Part shown: piece by piece, positions 1-7,800 of the stretch
Position numbering within the stretch: position 1 is the first letter of the stretch
How the letters are laid out: every line of letters begins with the position of its first letter
Source of the DNA: Paenibacillus macquariensis
GTDB lineage: Bacteria > Bacillota > Bacilli > Paenibacillales > Paenibacillaceae
Assembly: GCF_900156375.1 (NCBI RefSeq)
Contig: NZ_FTNK01000024.1
Location: 1-61,121, forward strand
Reading direction: 5' to 3'
DNA: 61,121 nucleotides
Position numbers and translations under genes: made by a program
Notes under the pieces: generated by a model
Seen by the model: the letters and a program-made list of their open reading frames with translations, nothing else
Told to the model about the DNA's origin: nothing
The model's database searches: none

Positions 1-158
1 GGTAGTTATCCCAGTCTTACAGGCAGGTTACCTACGTGTTACTCACCCGTCCGCCGCTAAGTTGTTTTGAAAGCAAGCTTTCAAAACAACTCCGCTCGAC
101 TTGCATGTATTAGGCATGCCGCCAGCGTTCGTCCTGAGCCAGGATCAAACTCTCCAAA
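1..158 (-). rRNA. 16S ribosomal RNA, 5' end (partial)
   Basis: On the minus strand the sequence reads GAGTTTGATCCTGGCTCAG, then GACGAACGCTGGCGGC, and on through the V1 hairpin (positions 61-90) to the GGCGGACGGGTGAGTAAC stretch, which is the universal start of bacterial 16S rRNA. Only about the first 158 nt are present; the gene runs off the left edge. The 5' end is placed at TTTGGAGAG by analogy with other Firmicutes. The bases upstream (about 160-335) look like a transcribed rrn leader: the motif TCTTTGAAAACTGAACAACG at about 265-285 (minus strand) is typical of Bacillus/Paenibacillus rrn leaders. Confidence 0.97.
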
Positions 159-342
159 TTGGTATTTAGAAAGAGCGAAATGCTCATTTTGAAACAAACT
201 GGCGAGAATTTCCATTCTCTATCAAATGATTTCTCATTTGTTTTGATTTCACTTTCGTGAAATCTACTCACTCGTTGTTCAGTTTTCAAAGACCAATTAT
301 TTCGTTTCGTTAGCACCAGATGTTCTCGGCGACAACTTCTAT

Positions 343-371
343 ATCTTATCATGTCCGGTTTGATAATGCAA
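343..371 (-). promoter_or_regulatory. Probable rrn promoter
   Basis: Minus strand TTGCAT (371-366), a 17-nt spacer, then TAAGAT (348-343). The predicted start site near 336 gives a leader of about 180 nt before the 16S gene, which suits a sigma-A rRNA promoter. Spacing is ideal; the boxes are near but not at consensus. Confidence 0.6.
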
Positions 372-797
372 GTGTTTTTTTCAAAACCTTTTTAACATTT
401 TCATTTCTTCACTGAGTATTTCTTGTCCTCTCAGTTTCCGGATTTAAAATATACCACGCCCTTCTACATCTATGCAAGTTATAAATATTTACAATTATAA
501 TTTCACTCCTTTCACCATTAGAAGAGCAATGATCTACGGTGTAACTATCCCATATTTTTTTTGCTAATGAACCATTAATATAGATCCTACTTGTCACTTG
601 AAAGCGCGTAATTCTGAAAGGGTTAAATTATAGCTATATAATGAAGGGATAACTTCATCCCCTGCAATTACCACACTAATATCAAATGTGTACAGATAAT
701 ATGAGTGGATATAACGCATCTCAGTTTCATGTAAACAACCCCTCGTTCCCATTAGATTTCATGGATACGAGAGGTTGTATTAAATCCTTATAGTAGT
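372..797. other. Gene-free spacer between rrn leader and DMT transporter
   Basis: AT-rich. No open reading frame with a convincing ribosome binding site was seen. It lies upstream of the rRNA promoter and downstream of the transporter stop codon. A second rrn promoter could lie here but none is clear enough to mark. Confidence 0.5.
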
Positions 798-1748
798 CTA
801 CAAAGTAGGAGCATTTTCCCCACCCTGTCTAGAAATTGCAAATAATGCTACCCATATCAGAACAAATCCAAGGATTTGAGTCTGAGTGACGACAATGTCG
901 AATACAATCCAATTGATAATCACACCCACCATAGGGAAACTCAACTCCGCAAGTGTAGCTACGGAAGCTTTAGTAGTCGTAAGTCCTTTATAATAGACCA
1001 GTAAACTGAGTAGTCCAGGTAATAGTGCTTGCCCAAAAAGATTCACAGCAACTGCAATCATAGCGGTCGATCCTGTTGGTAAATTCCAAATCCCGCCCTC
1101 ACCCCAGGAGATAACAAGTAGTAACGGTAATGCTAGGATGAATCTCATCGAAGCTACTGTTTCATATTTCATCTGTCCGACCATCAGGCGACCCATCACG
1201 GTTGACCCTCCCCACAAAGCAGCTGCCCCGAGAGAAAGTAAGCTTCCCACTTGAACGAAGTCATTCCAATGTCCTACAGGAAATTCAAATCCGAAAGTAA
1301 GTAAATACGTTCCAAAAAGTGCTATAGGAAACAAGAGCGAGAAATTCTTCGGCAATCGTTCCTTCAATAACATTCTCGCCATAATAATTGCGAACAGTGG
1401 TTGTAACTTCTGAAGTAACAATACAGCATTAAGATTCCCATTAGCGAGACCCATTGTAAACAAAATCGTTGCTATCGCAGATCCACCCCAGGATATAAAT
1501 AGTAGTGCAACAGCATGCCGCATACGCAATCCACGAAGTTCATGGCGATTCTTCCATAACACTGGAGCTACAAACAAGGCAATTATAATATGCTCAAGCA
1601 GAACAATCTGAGTTGAAGTCAGTGATTCCAATAAAATAATCCGGAATAACGGATCTACACCCCATAAAGCCGCTCCTAATACCACTAGCCAAAATCCACT
1701 CTTTGAACGTTTCTCTCCTACTGATACACTTGAATTAACACTCTCCAT
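798..1748 (-). CDS. EamA/DMT-family transporter, probable riboflavin (precursor) importer
   Basis: A membrane protein of about 316 residues with roughly ten hydrophobic segments and the duplicated EamA/DMT layout; the first half opens with LVVLGAALWGVDPLFR and the second repeats a similar GAAALWGGSTVMGR segment. DMT transporters move small metabolites across the cytoplasmic membrane. The ATG at 1748 is chosen over an upstream TTG at 1766 because AAGGGG lies 9 nt before it. An FMN riboswitch directly upstream in the same orientation is the functional clue: DMT genes under RFN elements (ImpX type in Fusobacterium and Desulfitobacterium) are predicted riboflavin transporters. The substrate is inferred from this regulation, not from the protein. 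Confidence 0.85.
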   Translation of the reverse strand: MESVNSSVSVGEKRSKSGFWLVVLGAALWGVDPLFRIILLESLTSTQIVLLEHIIIALFVAPVLWKNRHELRGLRMRHAVALLFISWGGSAIATILFTMGLANGNLNAVLLLQKLQPLFAIIMARMLLKERLPKNFSLLFPIALFGTYLLTFGFEFPVGHWNDFVQVGSLLSLGAAALWGGSTVMGRLMVGQMKYETVASMRFILALPLLLVISWGEGGIWNLPTGSTAMIAVAVNLFGQALLPGLLSLLVYYKGLTTTKASVATLAELSFPMVGVIINWIVFDIVVTQTQILGFVLIWVALFAISRQGGENAPTL

Positions 1749-1757
1749 CTTCTCTGT

Positions 1758-1827
1758 CCCCTTCAACTGAATATGGGGTCTTACAGCAGAAATCCCCCGT
1801 CATCGACAGATGTCGACATTACGAGGG
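1758..1827 (-). promoter_or_regulatory. Possible expression platform of the FMN riboswitch
   Basis: On the minus strand CCCTCGT (1827-1821) can pair with ACGGGGG (1800-1794) around an inner TCGACA/TGTCGA stem. Further on, CCCC (1778-1775) can pair with the GGGG of the ribosome binding site (1761-1758). No long U-tract follows the stem, so control of translation initiation looks more likely than termination. Confidence 0.4.
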
Positions 1828-1880
1828 ATGATCAAATAAGCGTGCGTGTAGCAAAAAAACCACATCATGCATTATTGTTG

Positions 1881-2075
1881 ATCTTCTCCCATCCGGACTT
1901 TACCGTCGGCCTTGGAATCACACCAAGTCAGTCGCCTTCATCATTTCATGAAAGACGAGTCGCGGGCTATAAGTTCATAATGATGGATTGCCAAACCCAA
2001 TCTCGCTTGGCTTAACAATCTGTCATAAAAAAGAACTCTCACCGCCGGTCAGGAATTTCACCTTACCCCGAAGAT
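1881..2075 (-). promoter_or_regulatory. FMN riboswitch (RFN element)
   Basis: Read on the minus strand, the element starts with the P1 strand ATCTTC and GGGGTAAGGTGAAATTCC, continues with GACCGGCGGTGA, a variable arm, AGCCCGCGA, then a GATTCC...GCCGACGGT block and closes with CCGGATGGGAGAAGAT, whose GAAGAT pairs with the first ATCTTC. These are the conserved blocks of the RFN element in the right order. The variable arm is long, giving about 195 nt in all. It binds FMN and controls the downstream DMT gene at 798-1748. Confidence 0.95.
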
Positions 2076-2313
2076 CCATATTCAATTTTGTATTTGTTAT
2101 AGAATATCATCATCATACGATAACAATTGCTATATCTCTATTAAAATCGTCACACTGAAATTAGTCAATGATTTGTTTCTGTAAATTAAATATAATTTCC
2201 AAATAGATGTTTTCAGCGCTCATTATTCATTTACAGCATTATGAAAAATAAGTTGTACACAAACTGCAACATTTTTCTAGTATTACCCATCTATAGATGT
2301 AGAGGTGATACAA

Positions 2314-3339
2314 ATGAAAAAACAATTATTCAAGTTCAATACCACTAAGACCGCTGTGGCTTGTGGTATCTTGGCAGCATCGCTGTCTTTTGGCACATCC
2401 GCACTTGCCTTCTCAGATCTGTCGGGTAACCCAGCTGAATCCAAAATCAATGCTCTACAAGCTGAAGGCGTAATAAACGGAATTACACATGATCTATTCG
2501 CTCCTAAGTCCAAAGTAACTTACGCTCAAGGAATTCAGTTATTAGTTAACGCTTTCGATTTACAACTGAATAACAAACAATCTAAAGCAAGTGTCTACTT
2601 CACTCAAGTAGCTGATAAAGCTTGGTATTCCCAAGCCTTCCTAATCGCTCAGCAGAATGGACTATCCGTCGATAAAATGGTAAATCCTACAGATCCAATG
2701 ACCCGCGCTCAATTTGCACACTTAGTCCACCAAGCACTCATGACGAAAGGGAACTTCCCAGTAACCCTAATGTACATTAACATCTCAGACGGTGAAAAGC
2801 TCTCTCCAGATGTTTCGAACAGCTTGCAGGCTCTATTAAACATGAGACTTATCACTTTAAGTGATGATGGAAAATTCCGTCCAAACGAAGCCATTACCCG
2901 CTCCGAAGCAGCTGTATTGATATATGATGCTACGGAGTTCGTTAAGAAAATTGTACCTGTGAAAGAGGTCGTTACACCTACAAAGTCTTACGAGGGCATT
3001 GTTGCATTAGAAAAAGCTGCAGTTGGCGTTAACAAAGTATCCCTTACCGTTGATAATCTTCCTAACTCAGGTTATACGACCTCCATTAATCGTATTGAAT
3101 TTGGCAAAGATCTGACTGCAACTCTGTACTTCAATATCAATCAACCCGATCCTGGCCAAATGAATTTACAAGTTATCTCTAAATCTACTGCCGTTACTTA
3201 TGTACCATCCAATTATAAAGTAGTGGCAAAATACGAGGCTTCTTCCGTAATAGTAACTGATCCTTTCTCTTTGCTACTTCCTTACGGTGAAGGTCCAACG
3301 ACTCCAATAAAGAACCCTGAAGATCTAATCGCTAAGTAA
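2314..3339 (+). CDS. Secreted SLH-domain protein with PrcB-like C-terminal domain
   Basis: 341 residues. The ATG at 2314 follows GAGGTG by 6 nt. Residues 1-33 form a signal peptide ending near SALA. Residues about 34-215 carry S-layer-homology-type repeats (FSDLSGNPAESKINALQAEG, the ITHDLFAPKSKVTYAQ segment, the PTDPMTRAQFAHLVHQA segment and the PNEAITRSEAAVLIYDA segment), which anchor proteins to cell-wall polymers. The last 100 residues (NSGYTTSINRIEF, then QPDPGQMNLQVISKS) resemble the PrcB C-terminal domain found at the end of many Paenibacillus SLH proteins. Expected on the cell surface; substrate or partner unknown. It stands alone, divergent from the riboswitch-controlled gene. Confidence 0.8.
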   Translation: MKKQLFKFNTTKTAVACGILAASLSFGTSALAFSDLSGNPAESKINALQAEGVINGITHDLFAPKSKVTYAQGIQLLVNAFDLQLNNKQSKASVYFTQVADKAWYSQAFLIAQQNGLSVDKMVNPTDPMTRAQFAHLVHQALMTKGNFPVTLMYINISDGEKLSPDVSNSLQALLNMRLITLSDDGKFRPNEAITRSEAAVLIYDATEFVKKIVPVKEVVTPTKSYEGIVALEKAAVGVNKVSLTVDNLPNSGYTTSINRIEFGKDLTATLYFNINQPDPGQMNLQVISKSTAVTYVPSNYKVVAKYEASSVIVTDPFSLLLPYGEGPTTPIKNPEDLIAK

Positions 3340-3414
3340 ATAACGTATATTGTTCAACACGAAACCGTTCTTATATAGTGTATTGTAAACAAGCTTGTGT
3401 CTATTTATAACAAA

Positions 3415-3448
3415 CAAGGCTCCTGCGGTAATCGCAGGAGCCTTGTTT
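3415..3448. terminator. Bidirectional intrinsic terminator
   Basis: Perfect 13-bp stem CAAGGCTCCTGCG / CGCAGGAGCCTTG with a 5-nt loop, flanked by AAA on the left and TTT on the right. It sits between the SLH gene and the convergent hflX gene and can serve both. Confidence 0.85.
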
Positions 3449-3489
3449 GGTGTATGATTCATTTCATTCATTTGTTCTTCTACAATGTC

Positions 3490-4746
3490 TCACACAACAT
3501 ATTCACGATATTTCTCAATAACCATCGGTCTACATTCTATATTTAAGCGAGTACCTGCAGGATCGTATGCGGTAGATATCACGTGGGCGTGTTCATTAAG
3601 ATATGAGACCACTTGTCCCTGTTCGTAAGGAATAAACATTTCGCAATGAATATAATCTTTAAAGACATGGGACGAAATGATATCTACAAGTTCAGTTAGA
3701 CCCACTCTCTGTTTCGCGGCAAGGTAGATACTCTGATCCTTCACAAGAGGAATCGTGCAATCAACCATATCACACTTGTTATAAGCGAGCACGGTATCGA
3801 TATCTGTGATGCCTATTTCTTTTAACGTGTTATCCGTAATATCCATCAAGTTCTCATGCTCGCTATTGGAATAATCAATAACATGAATCAGTAGATCCGC
3901 CTCAGCCACTTCTTCAAGCGTAGAACGAAATGCCTTAACTAGATGATGCGGCAGTTTACTTACAAATCCAACGGTATCCGTAAGTAGAAAGGATTTATTA
4001 TCTATGAGACGGATCTTCCGAACCGAAGTTTCGAGTGTTGCGAACAACATGTCTTTTTCAAATACCAACTTCTCACTTGATGGCCCGAACGACTCTACCA
4101 TTGCATTCATAATTGTTGATTTGCCTGCATTGGTGTATCCAACCAGCGATACTACGGGAAGTTCGTTTCTTTGACGCTTCTTCCGTTGGGTCTGACGCTG
4201 AGATACGAGGATCTCTAGTTCTTTATTTAAAGCACTGATCTTATCCTCAATTCGGCGACGATCAAGCTCTAGCTTCGTCTCCCCTGCTCCCTTGTTCTTG
4301 GTCCCAACGCCACCGCCTTGTCGACCCAATGATTCCCGTAATCCGATAAGTCTAGGTAACATATATTGCAGTTGCGCGACTTCTACTTGAAGTTGTGCTT
4401 CCCGCGTCTTGGCCCGCTTCTCAAATATATCCAAGATGAGAATGGTACGATCGATTACTTTACACTGTAATCCTGCTTCCAAGTTACGAATCTGAGAGGG
4501 AGACAATTCATCGTTAAAAATAACCATGTTCGCCCCTTGCATATCATACAACGCCTTAACCTCTTGCACTTTCCCTTTTCCAATATAATGAGAATTGTTC
4601 ACGCGTTCTAAGTTCTGTACAAGCTGTCCTACCACTTCTACATGACAAGCGGAAGATAAGTTCCTTAATTCCTCCATAGAGTACTCAAAGTCCTCCTGAT
4701 GTTTCACGTTAACACCTACTACAATCGCTTTCTGTTGTTCTTCCAT
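3490..4746 (-). CDS. hflX: HflX-type ribosome-associated GTPase
   Basis: 418 residues from the ATG at 4746, which is preceded by GGAGG 8 nt upstream; the open frame extends further but without a better site. The N-terminal HflX domain includes HYIGKGKV and NDELSPSQIRNLE; the middle helical linker has RLIGLRESLGRQGGGVGTKNKG; the G domain has GYTNAGKST (G1), DTVGFVSKLP (G3) and NKCD (G4). HflX binds the 50S subunit, splits stalled or stress-arrested ribosomes and can confer macrolide/lincosamide tolerance. A leader with two terminator hairpins and a short leader ORF precedes it. Confidence 0.95.
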   Translation of the reverse strand: MEEQQKAIVVGVNVKHQEDFEYSMEELRNLSSACHVEVVGQLVQNLERVNNSHYIGKGKVQEVKALYDMQGANMVIFNDELSPSQIRNLEAGLQCKVIDRTILILDIFEKRAKTREAQLQVEVAQLQYMLPRLIGLRESLGRQGGGVGTKNKGAGETKLELDRRRIEDKISALNKELEILVSQRQTQRKKRQRNELPVVSLVGYTNAGKSTIMNAMVESFGPSSEKLVFEKDMLFATLETSVRKIRLIDNKSFLLTDTVGFVSKLPHHLVKAFRSTLEEVAEADLLIHVIDYSNSEHENLMDITDNTLKEIGITDIDTVLAYNKCDMVDCTIPLVKDQSIYLAAKQRVGLTELVDIISSHVFKDYIHCEMFIPYEQGQVVSYLNEHAHVISTAYDPAGTRLNIECRPMVIEKYREYVV

Positions 4747-4768
4747 AAGTAAAACCTCCATTACGTTC

Positions 4769-4800
4769 AAAATAAAAAACCTCAGGCTGATCTCCTGTGG
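4769..4800 (-). terminator. Leader terminator immediately upstream of hflX
   Basis: Minus strand CCACAGG (4800-4794), a 7-nt loop, CCTGAGG (4786-4780; one mismatch) and then TTTTTTATTTT. It ends only about 20 nt before the hflX ribosome binding site, so it cannot serve an upstream gene and is best read as an attenuator. Confidence 0.65.
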
Positions 4801-4842
4801 CTTAAGCGAACGAGATATATCCATCATTACCCACATGAATGC

Positions 4843-4870
4843 CTTAGTTATACACTTCCATACAACTAAG
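4843..4870 (-). promoter_or_regulatory. Leader hairpin in the hflX 5' region
   Basis: Minus strand CTTAGTT/AACTAAG, extended by three pairs (one a G-U), around a tiny reading frame MEVYN. It lies between the two leader terminators and could act as a competing or pausing structure. Confidence 0.35.
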
Positions 4871-4923
4871 GGTCTTTTCGGTCCGTTAACCGTGGATTCT
4901 AGGGTTCAATAATGCATAAAGAC

Positions 4924-4956
4924 AACAAAAAGAGGGTGGAATAGTTCTCCCTCTTT
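4924..4956 (-). terminator. First leader terminator upstream of hflX
   Basis: Minus strand AAAGAGGG (4956-4949), a 12-nt loop, CCCTCTTT (4936-4929) followed by TTGTTG. No minus-strand gene ends just upstream: the divergent kinase starts at 5281 on the other strand. It therefore belongs to the hflX leader. Confidence 0.6.
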
Positions 4957-5060
4957 ATTCATGTAGATATTCGCATTATTAAATAAATGGCGTTCTCTTC
5001 AAAATAAACAGACCAATCCCGTTCGCCCTGCACGAGGAGCAGAGCCTTTGCACTATTCAA

Positions 5061-5099
5061 TTAGTGGCACAAAGTGTAGTAACGGAATTTATCATTCAT
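5061..5099 (-). CDS. Putative 12-residue leader peptide (MNDKFRYYTLCH) of hflX
   Basis: ATG at 5099 preceded by GGAGG (5115-5111), stop TAA at 5063-5061. The end of this ORF overlaps one arm of a stem (CTTTG..CACTA pairing with TAGTG..CAAAG, about 5076-5045), so a ribosome stalled here would change downstream folding. A TATAAT box lies upstream (5126-5121) with only a poorly spaced -35 (TTGAAC, 20 nt away). The layout matches ribosome-mediated attenuation known for antibiotic-induced hflX and ABC-F genes. Too short to identify by homology; called from its position. Confidence 0.5.
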   Translation of the reverse strand: MNDKFRYYTLCH

Positions 5100-5280
5100 C
5101 TCTTCGAGAAGCCTCCGATCATTATAGTTGCTTCCATATTAACACAGTTCAACCCATCTCACAATTAGGTTAGGCTTGCGCAGTTTAGGTTAGGTCCATG
5201 TAGCACTGATCTTGTTGATTTTTGAAACAATAAGCGCATAATAGAAACCATTGTAATCACCATGTCTGGAGGACGCCTTA

Positions 5281-6942
5281 TTGAATGCCGATTTAGCAAT
5301 TCTGTTACAGCAATTTGAACGTGCATCGCTTCTTCTCAGCTGCTTATTCTTTCTAACCCTTATTCCACAATTCAAGGAAATTTTCCAAAAGGATATCTAC
5401 CATCCTAAACAACTAATCATTCTATCTGCCCTCTTCACCCTGTTTGCTATTCTGGGGACATATTCGGGCATTAATGTAGAAGGATCCTTAGTAAATGTTC
5501 GAATGATCGCTATCATGTCTGGCGGAATTCTATTCGGCCCTGTTGTGGGGATTAGTACAGGAGTTCTCTCAGGGGTACACCGTTATCTCATCGATATTCA
5601 TGGCATTACTTCCCTACCTTGCCTTATCGCAAGTATTGTTGCGGGGATTGTTGCTGGATACATTCATCTGAAATCACCTAAGAAAAAACAGTGGATTGCC
5701 GGTATTATTGCTGGAATGTTGTGCGAAGCTTTGACTATGATTCTAATTCTGGTATTAGCTGAGCCTCATTACCTAGGTGTAGATATCGTATCAAAAATTG
5801 CTGCGCCCCTTATTCTTAGCGAGATCAGCGTGGGTCTAATCGTACTATTGATCCAAGGGGTAGAAGGTGAGAAGGAGACAATTGCAGCTAAACAAGCTAA
5901 GCTAGCGCTTGATATAGCGAATAAGACCCTGCCTTATTTCCGTTCCATTAACAAGGAGTCCCTGAACACCATCTGTAACATTATTCGGGAAGATATCCAA
6001 GCGGATGCGGTCGCTATAACGGACACCAAGAACATCCTAGCTTATGTAGGCATGGGATCTGAATACTATAATCTTGGTAACGAAATGATTAGTGACGAGA
6101 CGAGGGCCACCATCCAAACTGGGGAAATAACGATCCGCAATCATGAAGAACAGCATAACAATCCTTCCATTAAGTCACTCATTATTATCCCTCTTCGGGA
6201 GAAGGGTGACGTCACCGGGGCACTGAAAATTTATTACCGCAAACCTCAGCAGATTACTTATCCTCTGCAAACGATGGCGATTGGATTGTCTCAGATTATT
6301 TCTACCTTGATGGAAGTATCCCGCATTGAGCAGATGAAAGAAATGGCCAATAAAGCAGAGCTAAAAGCATTACAGTCTCGCATCAATCCGCATTTCTTGT
6401 TCAATGCGTTGAACGCGATTATTTCTTCCATCCGGATCAATCCAGATAAGGCACGGGAACTCATCGTCAATTTGTCCGGTTATTTGCGATACAATCTGGA
6501 GTTAAATGATCCCTTTATTGATATTAATAAGGAGCTTCAACAGGTCCGTAACTATGTGGAGATTGAGACCGCTCGATTTGGTAATCGTCTGCAGGTCATA
6601 TATGATATTGATGATGTTAGTATCAACATCCCAAGCCTTATCATTCAACCTTTAGTGGAGAATGCCATTGTTCATGGTATTTTGAAATCCAAAGGTGTTG
6701 GAACGGTAACGATTGGCGTTAAGGATGAAGGGAATCATGTGAGGATATCCATCGAAGATACAGGTGTAGGCATCGAGGAAGCTATTATCAACAATATCTA
6801 TACAGGACAAGTTCCAGAGAACAAGATCGGTCTCTACAATGTTCACCAACGCGTGAAGCTCATATATGGCGAAGGATTAACGATTCGTAGACTGGATAAA
6901 GGAACTCACATACATTTTGTAATACAGAAGGAGATTCGATGA
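5281..6942 (+). CDS. LytS/YpdA-family sensor histidine kinase
   Basis: 553 residues. TTG start with GGAGG 8 nt upstream. The first 195 residues are a 5TM-5TMR_LYT membrane sensor (several hydrophobic helices; motif NVRMIAIMSGGILFGPVVG). A GAF-like cytosolic segment follows (about 205-350), then the His_kinase domain with the phosphorylatable His in NPHFLFNALNAI (about 370) and an ATPase domain with QPLVENAIVHG and the DTGVGI and GLYNV motifs. It phosphorylates the LytTR regulator encoded by the next gene, which overlaps it by 4 nt (ATGA). LytS/YpdA homologues sense pyruvate or membrane state; the OFA transporter downstream favours pyruvate. Confidence 0.9.
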   Translation: MNADLAILLQQFERASLLLSCLFFLTLIPQFKEIFQKDIYHPKQLIILSALFTLFAILGTYSGINVEGSLVNVRMIAIMSGGILFGPVVGISTGVLSGVHRYLIDIHGITSLPCLIASIVAGIVAGYIHLKSPKKKQWIAGIIAGMLCEALTMILILVLAEPHYLGVDIVSKIAAPLILSEISVGLIVLLIQGVEGEKETIAAKQAKLALDIANKTLPYFRSINKESLNTICNIIREDIQADAVAITDTKNILAYVGMGSEYYNLGNEMISDETRATIQTGEITIRNHEEQHNNPSIKSLIIIPLREKGDVTGALKIYYRKPQQITYPLQTMAIGLSQIISTLMEVSRIEQMKEMANKAELKALQSRINPHFLFNALNAIISSIRINPDKARELIVNLSGYLRYNLELNDPFIDINKELQQVRNYVEIETARFGNRLQVIYDIDDVSINIPSLIIQPLVENAIVHGILKSKGVGTVTIGVKDEGNHVRISIEDTGVGIEEAIINNIYTGQVPENKIGLYNVHQRVKLIYGEGLTIRRLDKGTHIHFVIQKEIR

Positions 6943-7676
6943 AAGCAATTCTAGTGGAAGATGAATACCTGGCACGAGAAGAATTAGAGTACCTAATTAA
7001 AGCGCATAGTGATATTGAAATCGTTGGGCGGTTCGAAGATGGGATTGATGCACTTAAGTTCGTGCAGGAGGCGCAAGTGGATGTTATTTTTCTAGATATT
7101 AATATCCCTTCGTTAGATGGTGTCCTATTGGGTAAGAGTATTAGCAAATTTGCGAAGAAACCTTATATCGTCTTTATTACTGCTTATAAGGAGCATGCAC
7201 TTGAGGCTTTTGAAATTGAGGCTTTCGATTATATTCTCAAACCATATCACGAGTCTCGCATTACCTCCATGCTCCAAAGATTACAAACGGCTCATGCTAG
7301 AGATATTGAAATCAATCATCAACCCACACTAGAGCGTAGTGGCATTAAGAACAAAATCAATCTGTGGAAAAACGAGAAAATTATGGTGACCGATATTGAT
7401 GATATCTATTATGCTTCTGCTCAAGAGAAAGTGACCTGTGTGTATACAAGGACGGATGAATATTCATTACACATGAGCATTTCGGAATTCCACAATAGTC
7501 TACCTCAAGACCTATTCTTCCGCTGTCATCGTTCATATATCATCAACATTTCTAAGATTAGAGAAATCATTCCTTGGTTTAATAATACTTACCTTTTAAA
7601 AATGATGGATCTGGACTATGAAGTCCCTGTTAGTCGTAGTCATATTAAAGAATTTCGGCAGATCATGAATATCTGA
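6939..7676 (+). CDS. LytTR-family response regulator (LytR/YpdB type)
   Basis: 245 residues. The N-terminal receiver domain has the acidic pair EDE at residues 7-9, the phospho-acceptor Asp in DVIFLDINIP (about 54) and the conserved Lys in LKPYHES (about 107). The C-terminal LytTR DNA-binding domain (about 145-245) contains VTDIDDIYYASAQ, then FFRCHRSYIIN and a VPVSRSH end. Its start overlaps the kinase stop by 4 nt, so the two are co-translated. LytTR regulators bind pairs of direct repeats; a matching pair begins 2 nt after the stop codon, before the MFS gene. Confidence 0.92.
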   Translation: MKAILVEDEYLAREELEYLIKAHSDIEIVGRFEDGIDALKFVQEAQVDVIFLDINIPSLDGVLLGKSISKFAKKPYIVFITAYKEHALEAFEIEAFDYILKPYHESRITSMLQRLQTAHARDIEINHQPTLERSGIKNKINLWKNEKIMVTDIDDIYYASAQEKVTCVYTRTDEYSLHMSISEFHNSLPQDLFFRCHRSYIINISKIREIIPWFNNTYLLKMMDLDYEVPVSRSHIKEFRQIMNI

Positions 7677-7677
7677 A

Positions 7678-7708
7678 TGCATTTGGTACCGCTTTCAAAG
7701 CATCTCAT
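7678..7708 (+). promoter_or_regulatory. YpdB/LytTR-like binding site upstream of the OFA transporter
   Basis: Two direct repeats, TGCATTTGGT (7678-7687) and AGCATCTCAT (7699-7708), separated by exactly 11 nt. They match the E. coli YpdB box GGCATTTCAT-N11-GGCATTTCAT at 7 and 8 of 10 positions. A TATAAT at 7741-7746 follows with no recognisable -35, as expected for an activator-dependent promoter. Confidence 0.55.
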
Positions 7709-7800
7709 GCCATAACCGCCCATCCAACTTCTACAAGGGCTATAATTCGGTTATAAGGTTACATTAACATCATGAGAAATGAGAAAGAGGGGCCAAACCT

